Positions 1-8,268 of a stretch of 64,000 bases of DNA are shown here, piece by piece. Location: NCBI RefSeq assembly GCF_020217425.1, contig NZ_CP084090.1, positions 3,286,001-3,350,000 of the forward strand. Direction: 5' to 3'. The DNA is from Halomicrobium urmianum. GTDB taxonomy: Archaea; Halobacteriota; Halobacteria; Halobacteriales; Haloarculaceae. Within the stretch, counting starts at the first letter, position 1. Every line of letters starts with the position of its first letter. Below the pieces are notes generated by a model. It worked only from the letters and a program-made list of their open reading frames with translations. It had not been told where the DNA came from and did no database searches. The translations under genes were made by a program, and so were the position numbers.

Positions 1-216
1 CTCGACCTTCCCGGTCGCGTCGTCGACCCGCCGTAGCCGTGCGGTCCCCACCGGGTCGCCCGCCTCGCACGCGAGGAAGTGGACGGCGGCGGCGTCGCGG
101 CCGTCGCGCTCGCGGTCCTCGGGGACGCCCTGCTCCTCGACGAAGACGGCCCTGCGGACGGACAGTGCGGGCTCCAGCGACTCGTCGTCGACGCGTTCGA
201 CGCCGGCTTCGGGCAC
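1..216 (-). CDS. GNAT N-acetyltransferase (ElaA-like), 3' part outside the window
   Basis: Reading leftward, the N-terminal portion of a GNAT-fold acetyltransferase is visible, including the block RRAVFVEEQGVPEDRE typical of the ElaA-like subgroup and a downstream strand (GDPVGTARLRR) that fits the acetyl-CoA-binding core. The C-terminal part lies beyond base 1. The start is uncertain: I chose GTG at 216, but TTG codons at 240 and 243 are in frame. A TTTAAG box near 318-323 on this strand could be its promoter. The substrate cannot be told from sequence. Confidence 0.7.
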   Translation of the reverse strand, partial: MPEAGVERVDDESLEPALSVRRAVFVEEQGVPEDRERDGRDAAAVHFLACEAGDPVGTARLRRVDDATGKVE

Positions 217-383
217 GCGGGCGCGTAGGTACCGGATCAACAAGGAGTTTTCCGCCTCGCAGTCCGGCAGAGCCGCGCGGCCGGTCCGACGGTCGAAACC
301 GGTGGTCGCACCCGCCCCTCTTAAACACCATTAGCCAGCAAGCAGTCCCCGGTTTCGCGTGGTCCTACTAGGGGAAGGCGACC

Positions 384-1019
384 ATGGACAGACGCCAGTA
401 CCTCGCGAGAGTCGGATCCGGACTAGTCGTCGGAACAGGAGCGCTCGCGGGGTGTACGTCGCCGGGCGCGGAGGAGGCCACCGAGACGGAGGCCGGGGGT
501 GAGGAAACGGAGCCGGAGGCCACGGAAGCGGAGGGGACCCCGACCGAGGGCGTCGAGACGGCGAGGAACGAGACGAATGGCAACGAGTCGGCCGGCGGGA
601 CCGGAGGCGGCGGAAGCGAGGTGGCGATGATCACCGAGGGTCAGGACTACATCTTCGATCCGATCGGCCTCTACGTCGAGCCCGGAGCGACGGTCACCTG
701 GGTCAACGAGTCCGGAAGCCACTCCTCGACGGCGTACACCGAGGACAATCCCCAGTCCGAGGTGAATCGGATCCCCGAGGGCGCCGAGGGCTGGAACAGC
801 GGGACGCTCACCGACGAGGGGGCCGAGTTCATGCACACCTTCGATACGGAGGGGACCTACGACTACTACTGCATCCCGCACAAGACTCTCGGGATGGTCG
901 GGCGGATCGTGGTCGGCGAGCCCAGCGGATTCGAGGATGACCCGCCGGACGGCGCGGTGCCGTCCGAGCAACGGATCGTCGACGAGGGCGCGGTAGCCGC
1001 AGGCGACTTCGAGGGGTAA
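384..1019 (+). CDS. Halocyanin-like blue copper lipoprotein
   Basis: A 211-aa small type-I copper protein expected on the outer face of the membrane as an electron carrier. It starts with a twin-arginine signal (DRRQYLARVGSG) ending in a lipobox LAGC, so it should be Tat-exported and lipid-anchored. A Glu/Thr-rich acidic linker follows. The cupredoxin domain (about residues 75-180) has the expected copper ligands: His in SGSHSS, Cys and His in YYCIPH, and Met in LGMVG. The first Met is preceded by a short leader with AGGGGAAGG. Its redox partner is unknown. Confidence 0.92.
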   Translation: MDRRQYLARVGSGLVVGTGALAGCTSPGAEEATETEAGGEETEPEATEAEGTPTEGVETARNETNGNESAGGTGGGGSEVAMITEGQDYIFDPIGLYVEPGATVTWVNESGSHSSTAYTEDNPQSEVNRIPEGAEGWNSGTLTDEGAEFMHTFDTEGTYDYYCIPHKTLGMVGRIVVGEPSGFEDDPPDGAVPSEQRIVDEGAVAAGDFEG

Positions 1020-1208
1020 GCCCCGCCCCGGTAGGGAAGCGATTTTCCGGAGGCCGCCGACACCGGCTGAACCCGGAGTCCGGTTCGCGTCCGTCGAATG
1101 CGCGCGCCGGCGCGGTCGAGAACCGGTATCGCAGCCCCGCCTGGGAGTCCGCCGACGAAGGGCGCTGTGGAGCGCCGTCTTTTTGTCAGCGGTCCGAGCA
1201 CGGACCGC

Positions 1209-1616
1209 ATGGACCGAGTCCGCGTTTCGACGGGCACCGACTGGGAGCCGCGGGTGGGCTACTCACGGGCGATCAGAACCGGAGACCACGTCCACGTCGC
1301 CGGGACGACGGCCACGGACGACGACGGGGCGGTCGTCGCGCCGGGCGACCCCGAGGCGCAGACGCAGCGTGCACTGGAGATAATCGAGGCCGCGCTGGCC
1401 GGGGCCGGTGCCGACCGCTCGGACGTGGTGCGGACGCGGCTGTTCGTCACGGACGTCGACGACTGGGAGGCGATCGGTGAGGTCCACGGAGAGTACTTCG
1501 GCGACGTGCGACCGGCCGCGACGATGGTCGAGGTCGAGCGACTGATCGATCCGGACGCGGTGGTCGAGATCGAAGCGACGGCGATCGTCGGAGAACGGAG
1601 GGACTGCGGAACGTGA
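1209..1616 (+). CDS. RidA/YjgF/UK114 family protein
   Basis: 135 aa with the compact Rid fold pattern: YSRAIRTGDHVHVAGTTA near the N-terminus, then QTQRALEIIEAALAGAG and a C-terminal VEIEATAIVG strand. Family members usually hydrolyse reactive enamine or imine intermediates from PLP enzymes, although archaeal specificity is untested here. The ATG at 1209 is preferred over an upstream in-frame start at 1098, because the extra residues are arginine/proline-rich and unlike the family. It converges on guaB, 12 bases away. Confidence 0.85.
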   Translation: MDRVRVSTGTDWEPRVGYSRAIRTGDHVHVAGTTATDDDGAVVAPGDPEAQTQRALEIIEAALAGAGADRSDVVRTRLFVTDVDDWEAIGEVHGEYFGDVRPAATMVEVERLIDPDAVVEIEATAIVGERRDCGT

Positions 1617-1628
1617 GGCGCCGGCCGA

Positions 1629-3113
1629 TCAGGCGTCGTCGGGGCTGTAGTTGGGCGCCTCGTCCGTGATCATCACGTCGTGGGGGTGGCTCTCCTGCTG
1701 GCCGGCCGCGGAGACGCGGACGAACTCGGCGCGCTCCTTGAACTCGGGGATGGTCTCGGCGCCGACGTAGCCCATGCCGGACTGCATGCCACCGACGAGC
1801 TGGTGGAGCTCGTCCGCCAGCGGGCCCTTGTACGGCGTCGCGGCCTCCACGCCCTCGGGGACGAACTCCTCGTCCTCCTCTTCCTCCTTGAGGTAGCGCT
1901 CGCCGCTGCCCTCTGACATCGCGCCGACGCTCCCCATGCCGCGGTACTGCTTGTACTTCTTGCCGTTCATCGTGATGACGCGACCCGGCGCCTCGTCGGT
2001 ACCGGCGAAGTACGAGCCGAGCATGACGGCGTCGGCACCGGCGGCGATGGCCTTGATCGCGTCGCCGGAGTAGCGGATGCCGCCGTCGGCGATGACGGGC
2101 ACGTCGTGCTGGCTGGCCACGTCGGCCACCTGCGAGACGGCCGTGATCTGCGGCATGCCGGCACCGGTGACGACGCGAGTCGTACAGATCGAGCCGGGGC
2201 CGATGCCGACCTTGACGCCGTCCGCGAAGTCGACGACGTCCTCCGCGGCCTCGCGGGTGCCGATGTTGCCGACGACGACGTCGGCGTCGACGGTCTCCTT
2301 GATCTCGCGGGCGCTCTCGATGACGTTCAGGTTGTGCGCGTGGGCGCAGTCGATGAACAGCACGTCGACGCCGGCCTCGTCGGCGGCCTCTGCGCGGTCA
2401 ACCTCGAAGGGACCCACGGCGGCGCCGGCGATGGGGCGGCCGTCCTCGTCGCGGGCGGCCTGGTCGTACTCGCGGCGCTGGAGGATCCCCTGCATCGTGA
2501 CGAGGCCGATGAGGCGGTCGTCGTCGTCGACGATGGGGACGCGCTCGATCTTGTGCTCGTACATCAGCTCCAGCGCCTCCCGCGGCGTGACGTCCTCGCC
2601 GGCGGTGATGACCTCGTCGGTCATCGCCTCGCTGACCTGGTCCTCCTCGCCGACCTCCAGGTACGGGCGGATGTCGGTGCCGGAGATGATGCCCAGAACC
2701 TCGTCGTCCTCGTCGACGACCGGGGCGCCAGAGACGCCCTGGCGGCTCATCATCTCGTCGACCTCGCGGACGGTCTGGTCGGGCTCGGCGGTGACGACGT
2801 CCCGGATGATCAGCTCGTCGGCGCGCTTGACGCGCTCGATCTCCGCGACCATCTGGTCGACGTCCATGTTCTGGTGGAGGACGCCGAGGCCGCCGTGGCG
2901 TGCCATTGCGATCGCCAGGTCGCTCTCCGTGACGGTGTCCATCGCCGCGGAGAGGACGGGCACGTTCAGCGTGACGTTCGTCGAGACGCGCGTCGTGGTG
3001 TCGGCCTCGTCCGGCTCGACGCGGGACTCCTTGGGTCTGAGGAGCACGTCGTCGAACGTCAGGGCCTCCGGTACGCGGAGCTTCTCCGAGAAGGGCTCGG
3101 GCTCGTTCGCCAT
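1629..3113 (-). CDS. guaB: Inosine-5'-monophosphate dehydrogenase
   Basis: 494 aa, the usual length for IMPDH, which makes XMP from IMP with NAD+ as the committed step of guanine nucleotide synthesis. The N-terminus [13 protein letters not shown] begins the TIM barrel. Two CBS domains occupy about residues 95-215 ([35 protein letters not shown]). The catalytic loop GPGSICTTR carries the active-site Cys, and the flap region contains YRGMGS. The start at 3113 matches the family; longer upstream frames add low-quality sequence. Confidence 0.97.
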   Translation of the reverse strand: MANEPEPFSEKLRVPEALTFDDVLLRPKESRVEPDEADTTTRVSTNVTLNVPVLSAAMDTVTESDLAIAMARHGGLGVLHQNMDVDQMVAEIERVKRADELIIRDVVTAEPDQTVREVDEMMSRQGVSGAPVVDEDDEVLGIISGTDIRPYLEVGEEDQVSEAMTDEVITAGEDVTPREALELMYEHKIERVPIVDDDDRLIGLVTMQGILQRREYDQAARDEDGRPIAGAAVGPFEVDRAEAADEAGVDVLFIDCAHAHNLNVIESAREIKETVDADVVVGNIGTREAAEDVVDFADGVKVGIGPGSICTTRVVTGAGMPQITAVSQVADVASQHDVPVIADGGIRYSGDAIKAIAAGADAVMLGSYFAGTDEAPGRVITMNGKKYKQYRGMGSVGAMSEGSGERYLKEEEEDEEFVPEGVEAATPYKGPLADELHQLVGGMQSGMGYVGAETIPEFKERAEFVRVSAAGQQESHPHDVMITDEAPNYSPDDA

Positions 3114-3534
3114 GTAAATCGTCGCAGACGACAGGTCAAAAGCGTTGCGAGAGCGCGACAGCGTGCAGGACCGTCCCACGACGGTACGGGAAGAGCAGGG
3201 GCGGGCGGCACAGAAACCTCCGGTAGGAGAGAACGTACGTCCAGTTTCGAGGCCGAGAGGCTGTAATACCTGAACGAATACCCGGGATAGCAATACGAAT
3301 CGAGTGGTGTGGGGACGAAACTCACACAACGCTTATGCATGAATCAATGATAATTACATACATGCGCTCCGCCAGCGCCACCATCGAGAACACCGCCCGT
3401 GGAACGACCGTCGACCAGTCGGTCGTGAAAACATTCGGGGGGACGCGCTGGCGGAACGGCTTCGGCGACCGGTCCGGCGGACGGTACCGACGCCGAGAGT
3501 ACCCACTGGCCGCGGGTGACGGCCCCAGTCCCTG
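3114..3534. other. Intergenic region with no firm gene
   Basis: This gap holds the guaB upstream region and the leader of the DUF5794 gene. An AT-rich patch at about 3328-3362 is the likely promoter area. A 57-codon frame (3362-3535) ends in TGA overlapping the ATG of the next gene (TGATG), which would permit translational coupling, but its composition is not convincing and I do not call it. Confidence 0.4.
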
Positions 3535-4440
3535 ATGAGCAGCTCCCAGCATCCGGTTGCCCTCGCCCTCGAGCGACGCGTCGGCGGCGCGACCAGGCTC
3601 CTCGCGACGGTGATGCTCCTGCCCCTGCTGGACGGGGTGTTCGTCGCCGTCGTCCTCGCGGGCGGGCTCACGACCGTCACCGGCATCGTCGAGGTCGGCC
3701 TGCTCGTGTTCGGCGGGTCCGCGACCCTCGCGGTCATCCTCGCGGAGATGGAGGGTTCACCGAAAAGGATGGCCGTCTCGATCCTGACTGTCGGGGCCGT
3801 GGTCATCGCCGGCGCGGTCCTCGTCGCGGCGCTCGCGCCGACCGTCCGCGGACTGCTCCGACTGGAGGTGTTCGAGCGCTTCGCCGCCGTCATCATCCTC
3901 GCCATCGCGGGCCGCACAGCCAGCGCCCGGATCGGCGAGTGGCTGCCCCGCCCGTCTATCATCCTCCTGCTGGGGTTCGTCGCGAGCGTGACCCCCACCG
4001 GCGTGAGCCTGACCGTCCAGACGGATCCGGCGCTCATGCTCCGCGCGGCGGCGTCCGCCGGCGTCGGCGTCGCCTTCGCCCTCGCCGCCGCGCTCAGCGC
4101 CCCGTGGCTCCGCAACGCCGTCGACATCGATCGCTTCCGCTTCGGCAGCGCCGTCGCGCTGGGCGTCCTCCCGCTGTCCATCTTCGGCGTCCTCGGAAAC
4201 GCCCCCGTCGCGCTGGCCGTCCTCGGCGTGACGACGCTGCTGTCCTTCGACCCCCAGCGGGCCCGAGAGCGCGACGCCGAGTGGGACCCCGACCACGTCG
4301 ACGTCACCGCCGCATTCGCCGACGGCGGGGCGTCACAGGGCGTCGGCCACGACGAGGCCGACTCCGAACCCCATCCGACCGTCGACGTCGACGAGGAGGT
4401 GGAGGAGGACGTCGACGAGGACCGCCTCCCGTGGCTGTGA
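3535..4440 (+). CDS. DUF5794 family multi-pass membrane protein
   Basis: 301 aa with about seven to eight hydrophobic segments between residues 20 and 235, then a soluble acidic tail of some 65 residues rich in Asp, Glu and His. It resembles a haloarchaea-specific family that I know as DUF5794, of unknown function. The next gene is a DUF5795 zinc-ribbon protein. The pair is often seen together in haloarchaeal genomes (recalled, not checked). The ATG overlaps the stop of a short upstream frame. Confidence 0.75.
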   Translation: MSSSQHPVALALERRVGGATRLLATVMLLPLLDGVFVAVVLAGGLTTVTGIVEVGLLVFGGSATLAVILAEMEGSPKRMAVSILTVGAVVIAGAVLVAALAPTVRGLLRLEVFERFAAVIILAIAGRTASARIGEWLPRPSIILLLGFVASVTPTGVSLTVQTDPALMLRAAASAGVGVAFALAAALSAPWLRNAVDIDRFRFGSAVALGVLPLSIFGVLGNAPVALAVLGVTTLLSFDPQRARERDAEWDPDHVDVTAAFADGGASQGVGHDEADSEPHPTVDVDEEVEEDVDEDRLPWL

Positions 4441-4558
4441 GTGATACTGACGGCTGTCCCAGTGAGACCGTGTTCGGCGCTCCGGGCGTCGAATCCGCCC
4501 CGTACGGGCAACCGGCAGTATGAGAAGGTTTAGGGCCGTCACGGTCCACCTCGCTTCC

Positions 4559-4789
4559 ATGACCGAGAACCGCGTGGTTCAGGGTCGGATGGTCACCCCT
4601 GAGAGCCTCGCCGAGCTGATTGAGGACGAAGACGTCCTGGACGCCGAGGACATCGAGGACGCCGACCGCGAGTGCCCCGACTGCGGCGGCGACGTCATCG
4701 CCGTCGGCTACATGCCCAGCGCCGTCGAGTTCGTCACGGGCTACAAGTGCCAGGACTGCGACTGGGCGACGACCGACCGCGACGAATAA
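4559..4789 (+). CDS. DUF5795 family small zinc-ribbon protein
   Basis: 76 aa. Two CxxC knuckles, CPDCGG at about residue 39 and CQDCDW near the C-terminus, would bind one zinc. The N-terminal half is acidic (ELIEDEDVLDAEDIED). It matches the small haloarchaeal family DUF5795; function unknown. It lies 40 bases upstream of tRNA-Trp. The ATG at 4559 is chosen because the frame upstream (to 4520) has no family-like sequence. Confidence 0.78.
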   Translation: MTENRVVQGRMVTPESLAELIEDEDVLDAEDIEDADRECPDCGGDVIAVGYMPSAVEFVTGYKCQDCDWATTDRDE

Positions 4790-4796
4790 TCGTAAT

Positions 4797-4808
4797 CCCT
4801 TTAGGGGA
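4797..4808 (+). promoter_or_regulatory. Probable promoter of tRNA-Trp
   Basis: The sequence TCCCTTTAGGGG is centred about 27 bases before the first tRNA base, the normal distance of an archaeal TATA box from the transcription start. The TTTA core is a weak but usual haloarchaeal form. Confidence 0.5.
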
Positions 4809-4867
4809 ATCCAGCAAAGTGGCTGGTGCGGGGTCGTGGCCTAGTCCGGGAAGGCGGCTGACTCCAG

Positions 4868-4972
4868 AGGCTACGTGCCCGGTGACGACGCTCCAGAGCT
4901 GATATACTGAGCGATCGACTGATCATCGATCGCGTTGATGACCCTCTGGAGTACCGAGGCGCAACCGGAGAT
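4868..4972 (+). ncRNA. tRNA-Trp intron acting as box C/D 2'-O-methylation guide
   Basis: The intron is 105 nt. Box C is GTGACGA (4882-4888), D' is CTGA (4907-4910), C' is TGATGA (4936-4941) and D is CCGA (4954-4957). The D' guide GCTGAT (4898-4903) pairs with the 3' exon, so that A4902, five bases before D', faces U39. The D guide CTCTGGAG pairs with the anticodon loop, so that G4949, five bases before D, faces C34. Both satisfy the N-plus-five rule. Methylation of C34 and U39 by this intron is established in other haloarchaea. Confidence 0.93.
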
Positions 4973-4995
4973 ATCAGCCGATCGGGGGTTCAAAT

Positions 4996-5008
4996 CCCTC
5001 CGACCCCA
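4996..5008 (+). repeat. Left attachment site (attL) core
   Basis: Thirteen bases (CCCTCCGACCCCA) at the 3' end of tRNA-Trp, repeated exactly at 28821-28833. The match stops at mismatches on both sides (T/C before, C/T after). Confidence 0.85.
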
Positions 5009-5013
5009 CTCCG

Positions 5014-5020
5014 TATAAAA
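5014..5020 (+). promoter_or_regulatory. TATA box for the left-end operon of the element
   Basis: TATAAAA lies just inside attL and about 70 bases before the first rightward start codon (5088). It is the best TATA match in this stretch and would drive the rightward operon 5088-7958. Confidence 0.5.
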
Positions 5021-5087
5021 GTAAAGCGGCGCTTCTTGCCGCTTGTACTCCGCCACTCCAGAGCGGTGCGTTCGGGAGGTGGTCGGC

Positions 5088-5210
5088 GTGAGCCGGACTC
5101 GCCGGTCTCACGACCAGCCCCTCCCGCTCATCTGTGAGTTCTGCGGGAGCACCATCGAGGACGGAGAGCAAAGCTGTCCTGCTCTCGACGAAGGGAGGTG
5201 TCGGCCGTGA
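5088..5210 (+). CDS. 40-aa zinc-knuckle protein
   Basis: It starts with GTG at 5088, six bases after a strong Shine-Dalgarno GGGAGGTG (5074-5081). The product has one CEFC knuckle and a second Cys pair spread as C-x7-C. The TGA overlaps the GTG of the next gene (GTGA), and the same RBS-spacer-start pattern is repeated there, so the two are translationally coupled. Function unknown; probably nucleic-acid or protein binding. Confidence 0.6.
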   Translation: MSRTRRSHDQPLPLICEFCGSTIEDGEQSCPALDEGRCRP

Positions 5211-5608
5211 GCTCCGAGTCCGTTATCGGCGACACCGGCCACACGGAAGTCCGAAAGGACTCGGAGTTCATCTGTCCGCGCTGCCTCGCACGCTGCACTG
5301 AGTCGCCCAACAAGCCTATCGAGTACGGTCACTACGAGGGATGTCCTCGTCGAGACGACGATCTCCCGTGGGTCGGCTGTCGTACCTACAAGCCTGAGAA
5401 GGATCCGCTGCTAAAGGGATCACCCGAGGTCGCTGCCGACGGTGGCCGCCTCACTTGTGACGACTGCGGCGATGATATCGATCCCGACCAGCACAAGATC
5501 CAGATCCGGATCAACCAGCATCATCTGGACCTCTGCGCTGACTGCCAGAGCGAGTACAGGGCCGACCGGCAGTATGCTCCCGTCACCGACGGAGGTGAGC
5601 AGCAGTGA
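5207..5608 (+). CDS. Zinc-finger protein with three Cys knuckles
   Basis: 133 aa from GTG 5207, placed by the GGGAGGTG at 5193-5200; an in-frame GTG at 5198 would sit on the RBS itself. Knuckles are CPRC (about residue 23), CDDC (about 83) and CADC (about 109), with an isolated Cys-Pro near residue 45. The last pair belongs to a zinc-ribbon-like core IQIRINQHHLDLC. The stop overlaps the next ATG (5605). Function unknown. Confidence 0.7.
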   Translation: MSSESVIGDTGHTEVRKDSEFICPRCLARCTESPNKPIEYGHYEGCPRRDDDLPWVGCRTYKPEKDPLLKGSPEVAADGGRLTCDDCGDDIDPDQHKIQIRINQHHLDLCADCQSEYRADRQYAPVTDGGEQQ

Positions 5609-6267
5609 CCTGGCCTGTCGAGGTCGACGACTGGGAGTTCCACCCGATCCCCCAGTCGTGGATCGAGCACGGTGTCGACGCCGACGCCGGCCAGAAACCC
5701 CGCGTCTACGCCGTCAGCGCGGCGACCGAGTACGGCGGCCGGATGCTTCAGATCCGGTACGCTCACCCCACCGAGCCCTACGTCATCCGCTACTCTCACG
5801 AAGGATACGAAGGCGAGAACGGCATCGTTCCTGCTGCGCTTTCCGATCGCCAGAGTGAGTGGCCACGTTCGCTCGTTCCAGCTACCGAACCGTCCGACGC
5901 GATTCGGGACTGCGAGTGGGATCACTTGCAAACGCTGTGGGGGGACCGCGTCGGGCGAATCCCCACACCTGACGACGCTGACGACCAACGGCTCATCGCT
6001 GACGGAGGACAGGTCGCGGAAGTTGATCGCACCGAGTTCCCGCGGCTGAAGGCCGATATTGGAGAAGACCCGGCTCGGTGGCTTGCACCGCAGACGGACA
6101 TGGATCCGACACCACGGATCCGTGGCATCAGCGAGCCCGAGGTCGCCGCCGCGTGGCTCGCAGTCGCTCGCCGCCTTGGCGTCGATGGCGACGTCCGCGA
6201 CAAGATCAAGCGTCGGCGCGATTATCTCGCTGATCGCGAGGCCGATCAACGGGGGGTCGACAAATGA
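5605..6267 (+). CDS. Uncharacterised 220-aa element protein
   Basis: A soluble acidic protein. The N-terminal 75 residues form an alternating strand pattern (KPRVYAVSAATEYGGRMLQIRY); the C-terminus is a charged helical segment (VRDKIKRRRDYLADREAD). The stop overlaps the ATG of the following 564-aa protein, suggesting that the two act together, perhaps in replication. I do not recognise the family. Confidence 0.6.
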   Translation: MTWPVEVDDWEFHPIPQSWIEHGVDADAGQKPRVYAVSAATEYGGRMLQIRYAHPTEPYVIRYSHEGYEGENGIVPAALSDRQSEWPRSLVPATEPSDAIRDCEWDHLQTLWGDRVGRIPTPDDADDQRLIADGGQVAEVDRTEFPRLKADIGEDPARWLAPQTDMDPTPRIRGISEPEVAAAWLAVARRLGVDGDVRDKIKRRRDYLADREADQRGVDK

Positions 6268-7958
6268 TCGTAGAGGAGGAGAACCCGATCGGCCTCGAGA
6301 CTCACGGTCTGGGCCAGAACCTTCTCTGGGAGGATCACGGCCTCTCTCCGTACTGGGGCGTCGTCAGTGTCTTCGAGCCCGATCACGACGAGACTCTCGG
6401 CCCGTTCGAGGCCTGCGGCGAAACTTGGGAGATCGTCGGTGCCAAGCACTGGAACGGTCAGCTCGCCCATCCCGAGAATCCCGATGAGTTCGAAGACGGA
6501 CTCTACGAATATCAGTACAAGCTCGAGGCTGTCGACGACTGGGGAGACCGTGACGCTGTTTTCCAGTTCCGGCCCGGCTTTCCCGACGCGATGAACGTCC
6601 ACTCCGGGAACCCGATCCAGTCGATGCCTGACGACTGCCCGGAGTCAATTCGCGTCCAGTCCATCACGACAAACCTCTCAGTCGACGAGTCGCTCGAGTT
6701 GCTTCAGGCACTCGCTGATCACATCGGCCTGAACCCGGATTACTTCCACGAAAATCCGCACCCGTACTCCAGCATCTACCAGTTCGAACGCTACGGGCGT
6801 CTCGATCGGGCTGTCGCGCAGGATCACCTGACCGGGTCCGGCGGCATCATCGACGAGATTGCCGACTTCGCAAAGGATCAGCGCGGCCGTGGCGAGTACA
6901 AGTGGGACCACGAGGAGATTGAGGGCCACTACCAGAGCGTCGCGATCGATCCCGATACTTGGGACCTATTGCTTGAGGATCAGTCCTACGGTAAGCATTT
7001 CAAGTGCTATCACCCATTCCACGTTCGTTCAGAGAGTACGGACCGCGACGATGATCCGCTCGCCGATCCGAAGATCGAGATGTCCTATTCCAGTGAGTAC
7101 CACCCCGGCGAGTCTCTCGACTGGCACGAGCGCGACGAGGTCGTCTCTGAGCTCGACGAGGCCGTCCACAACATCCTCTACTGGGCTGACGTTCCCGTCA
7201 CGCCCGACGCGGACGTCTGGACCGACGAAGATCCCTACTTCGACGGCAACGCTGGCGACGCGGTCGAACTCGTCTCAAATCCGCTGCCTGACCTCCGCGA
7301 TGCAACCGAGCATCACGTCGAAAGCGAGTTCGTTCGCGCTGACGTCACCGATACCGACCTCGAGATCGCGAAGGTCCTCACCGATGGCGGGAACCAGCAC
7401 TACGAGGAACTCGCCGAGAACGCCGACGCCAGCACGTCGGCTGTCTACCGTCTCCTCGATAAGTTCTCCGCGCTCCTGGAGTCAGACAACGGGATCGTCA
7501 AGTTCATCGACGACGCTACGCGCCAGCACGCGACGGATATCCTCGAGCAGGTCCGCGAAACGACCGAATGGGCCGGAGACGCGATTCGTGAGGTCGTCGA
7601 TCGGGATTCGCTGCTTCGTGGCGAAGGCACCTCTGCCCTTGAGAAGTGGATGCAGCGCCACGGGATCAAACTTGTCAACAGCCAGCGAGACCGTATTCGC
7701 CTCAAGCTCGGTCGGCGTGTCGGCGAGCGAGAGCTTATGAAGATTCTCCGCTCCGGGCTCGAGGCCGCCGAGGGCTCTGGTATCCCCACCGAGAAGATCA
7801 GGAACGGCCTGATTGACTGGGTCGACCGCGACGGCAATCCCCGGAAGGGCTGGCAGATCGTCGTCGACGGCAGCATCCTCAGGAAGGGCGGGGGCGACCC
7901 CTACGATTCAGTTTCGTTTACTGGCACGCCTGACGGGAACGTGAATAAGAGCGGCTGA
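6264..7958 (+). CDS. Putative replication-associated protein with winged helix-turn-helix
   Basis: 564 aa, the largest gene in the left operon. The N-terminal 350 residues resemble the large uncharacterised proteins found beside replication regions of haloarchaeal viruses and plasmids (family recalled as DUF7845, not confirmed). Residues about 370-415 make a winged helix: ILTDGG-like turn, HYEELAENADASTSAVYRLLD, then a KFID wing. A basic C-terminal region contains RIRLKLGRRVGEREL. No Walker A, relaxase HUH or polymerase motif is visible, so initiator function is inferred from context only. Confidence 0.55.
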   Translation: MIVEEENPIGLETHGLGQNLLWEDHGLSPYWGVVSVFEPDHDETLGPFEACGETWEIVGAKHWNGQLAHPENPDEFEDGLYEYQYKLEAVDDWGDRDAVFQFRPGFPDAMNVHSGNPIQSMPDDCPESIRVQSITTNLSVDESLELLQALADHIGLNPDYFHENPHPYSSIYQFERYGRLDRAVAQDHLTGSGGIIDEIADFAKDQRGRGEYKWDHEEIEGHYQSVAIDPDTWDLLLEDQSYGKHFKCYHPFHVRSESTDRDDDPLADPKIEMSYSSEYHPGESLDWHERDEVVSELDEAVHNILYWADVPVTPDADVWTDEDPYFDGNAGDAVELVSNPLPDLRDATEHHVESEFVRADVTDTDLEIAKVLTDGGNQHYEELAENADASTSAVYRLLDKFSALLESDNGIVKFIDDATRQHATDILEQVRETTEWAGDAIREVVDRDSLLRGEGTSALEKWMQRHGIKLVNSQRDRIRLKLGRRVGERELMKILRSGLEAAEGSGIPTEKIRNGLIDWVDRDGNPRKGWQIVVDGSILRKGGGDPYDSVSFTGTPDGNVNKSG

Positions 7959-8268
7959 CGCCCGACAGGATAGAGGCATCACTATCCAGCCCCCTGTTTA
8001 TTTTATAAAGGCAACCGCGTTCCAGCCGTTTTATTGCTGAAATATTACCAGTTCTCTCGACGCCTACGGTGGGCTGTTGGTCGCGCTTTGTCGTCGGCTG
8101 GGCATACCCCCTTTAGGGCGTGTACCTAAGGGCACGAATTTCAAATACACCCGGACCTTCGCTGGCGCTCGGTCCGGCTACCGCACTGCAACCGCAATAC
8201 TACCGCCGATCAACAGCCAGTTGGGCTTTGAATGGGGGTTGATAGGTAGATACGTCGCCCCTACTGGC
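7959..8268. other. AT-rich noncoding region, possible replication origin or promoter region
   Basis: There is no credible gene in this 310-bp gap. At 7996-8050 it is distinctly AT-rich, with GTTTATTTTATAAAGG and several TTTATT runs. At 8106-8134 it holds CCCTTTAGGG followed by CCTAAGGG, a near inverted repeat. The location just downstream of the presumed replication gene makes it a candidate origin, but no clear iterons were seen. TTTTATAAAG could equally be a promoter for the methyltransferase. Confidence 0.35.

Larger units (their letters stand above)
4830..5008 (+). tRNA. tRNA-Trp (CCA) with a 105-nt intron
   Basis: The acceptor arm GGGGTCG (4830-4836) pairs with CGACCCC (5001-5007), followed by discriminator A5008. 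The T arm reads GGGGGTTCAAATCCC. The anticodon CCA is at 4864-4866. Removing 4868-4972 gives anticodon stem GCTGA/TCAGC with a normal seven-base loop. The 3' end doubles as attachment site of the adjacent element and stays intact, so tRNA function is preserved after integration. Confidence 0.96.

Noticed and set aside
2077-3266. Rightward frames of 346 and 386 aa opposite guaB
   Set aside because: They are antisense to a complete IMP dehydrogenase with all active-site motifs.
3362-3535. 57-codon gene before the DUF5794 gene
   Set aside because: Stop-start overlap is suggestive, but composition is arginine-rich and unlike a haloarchaeal protein, with no RBS.
5521-6249. Leftward 242-aa frame in the left operon
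   Set aside because: Antisense to two coupled rightward genes with RBS and overlapping stops.
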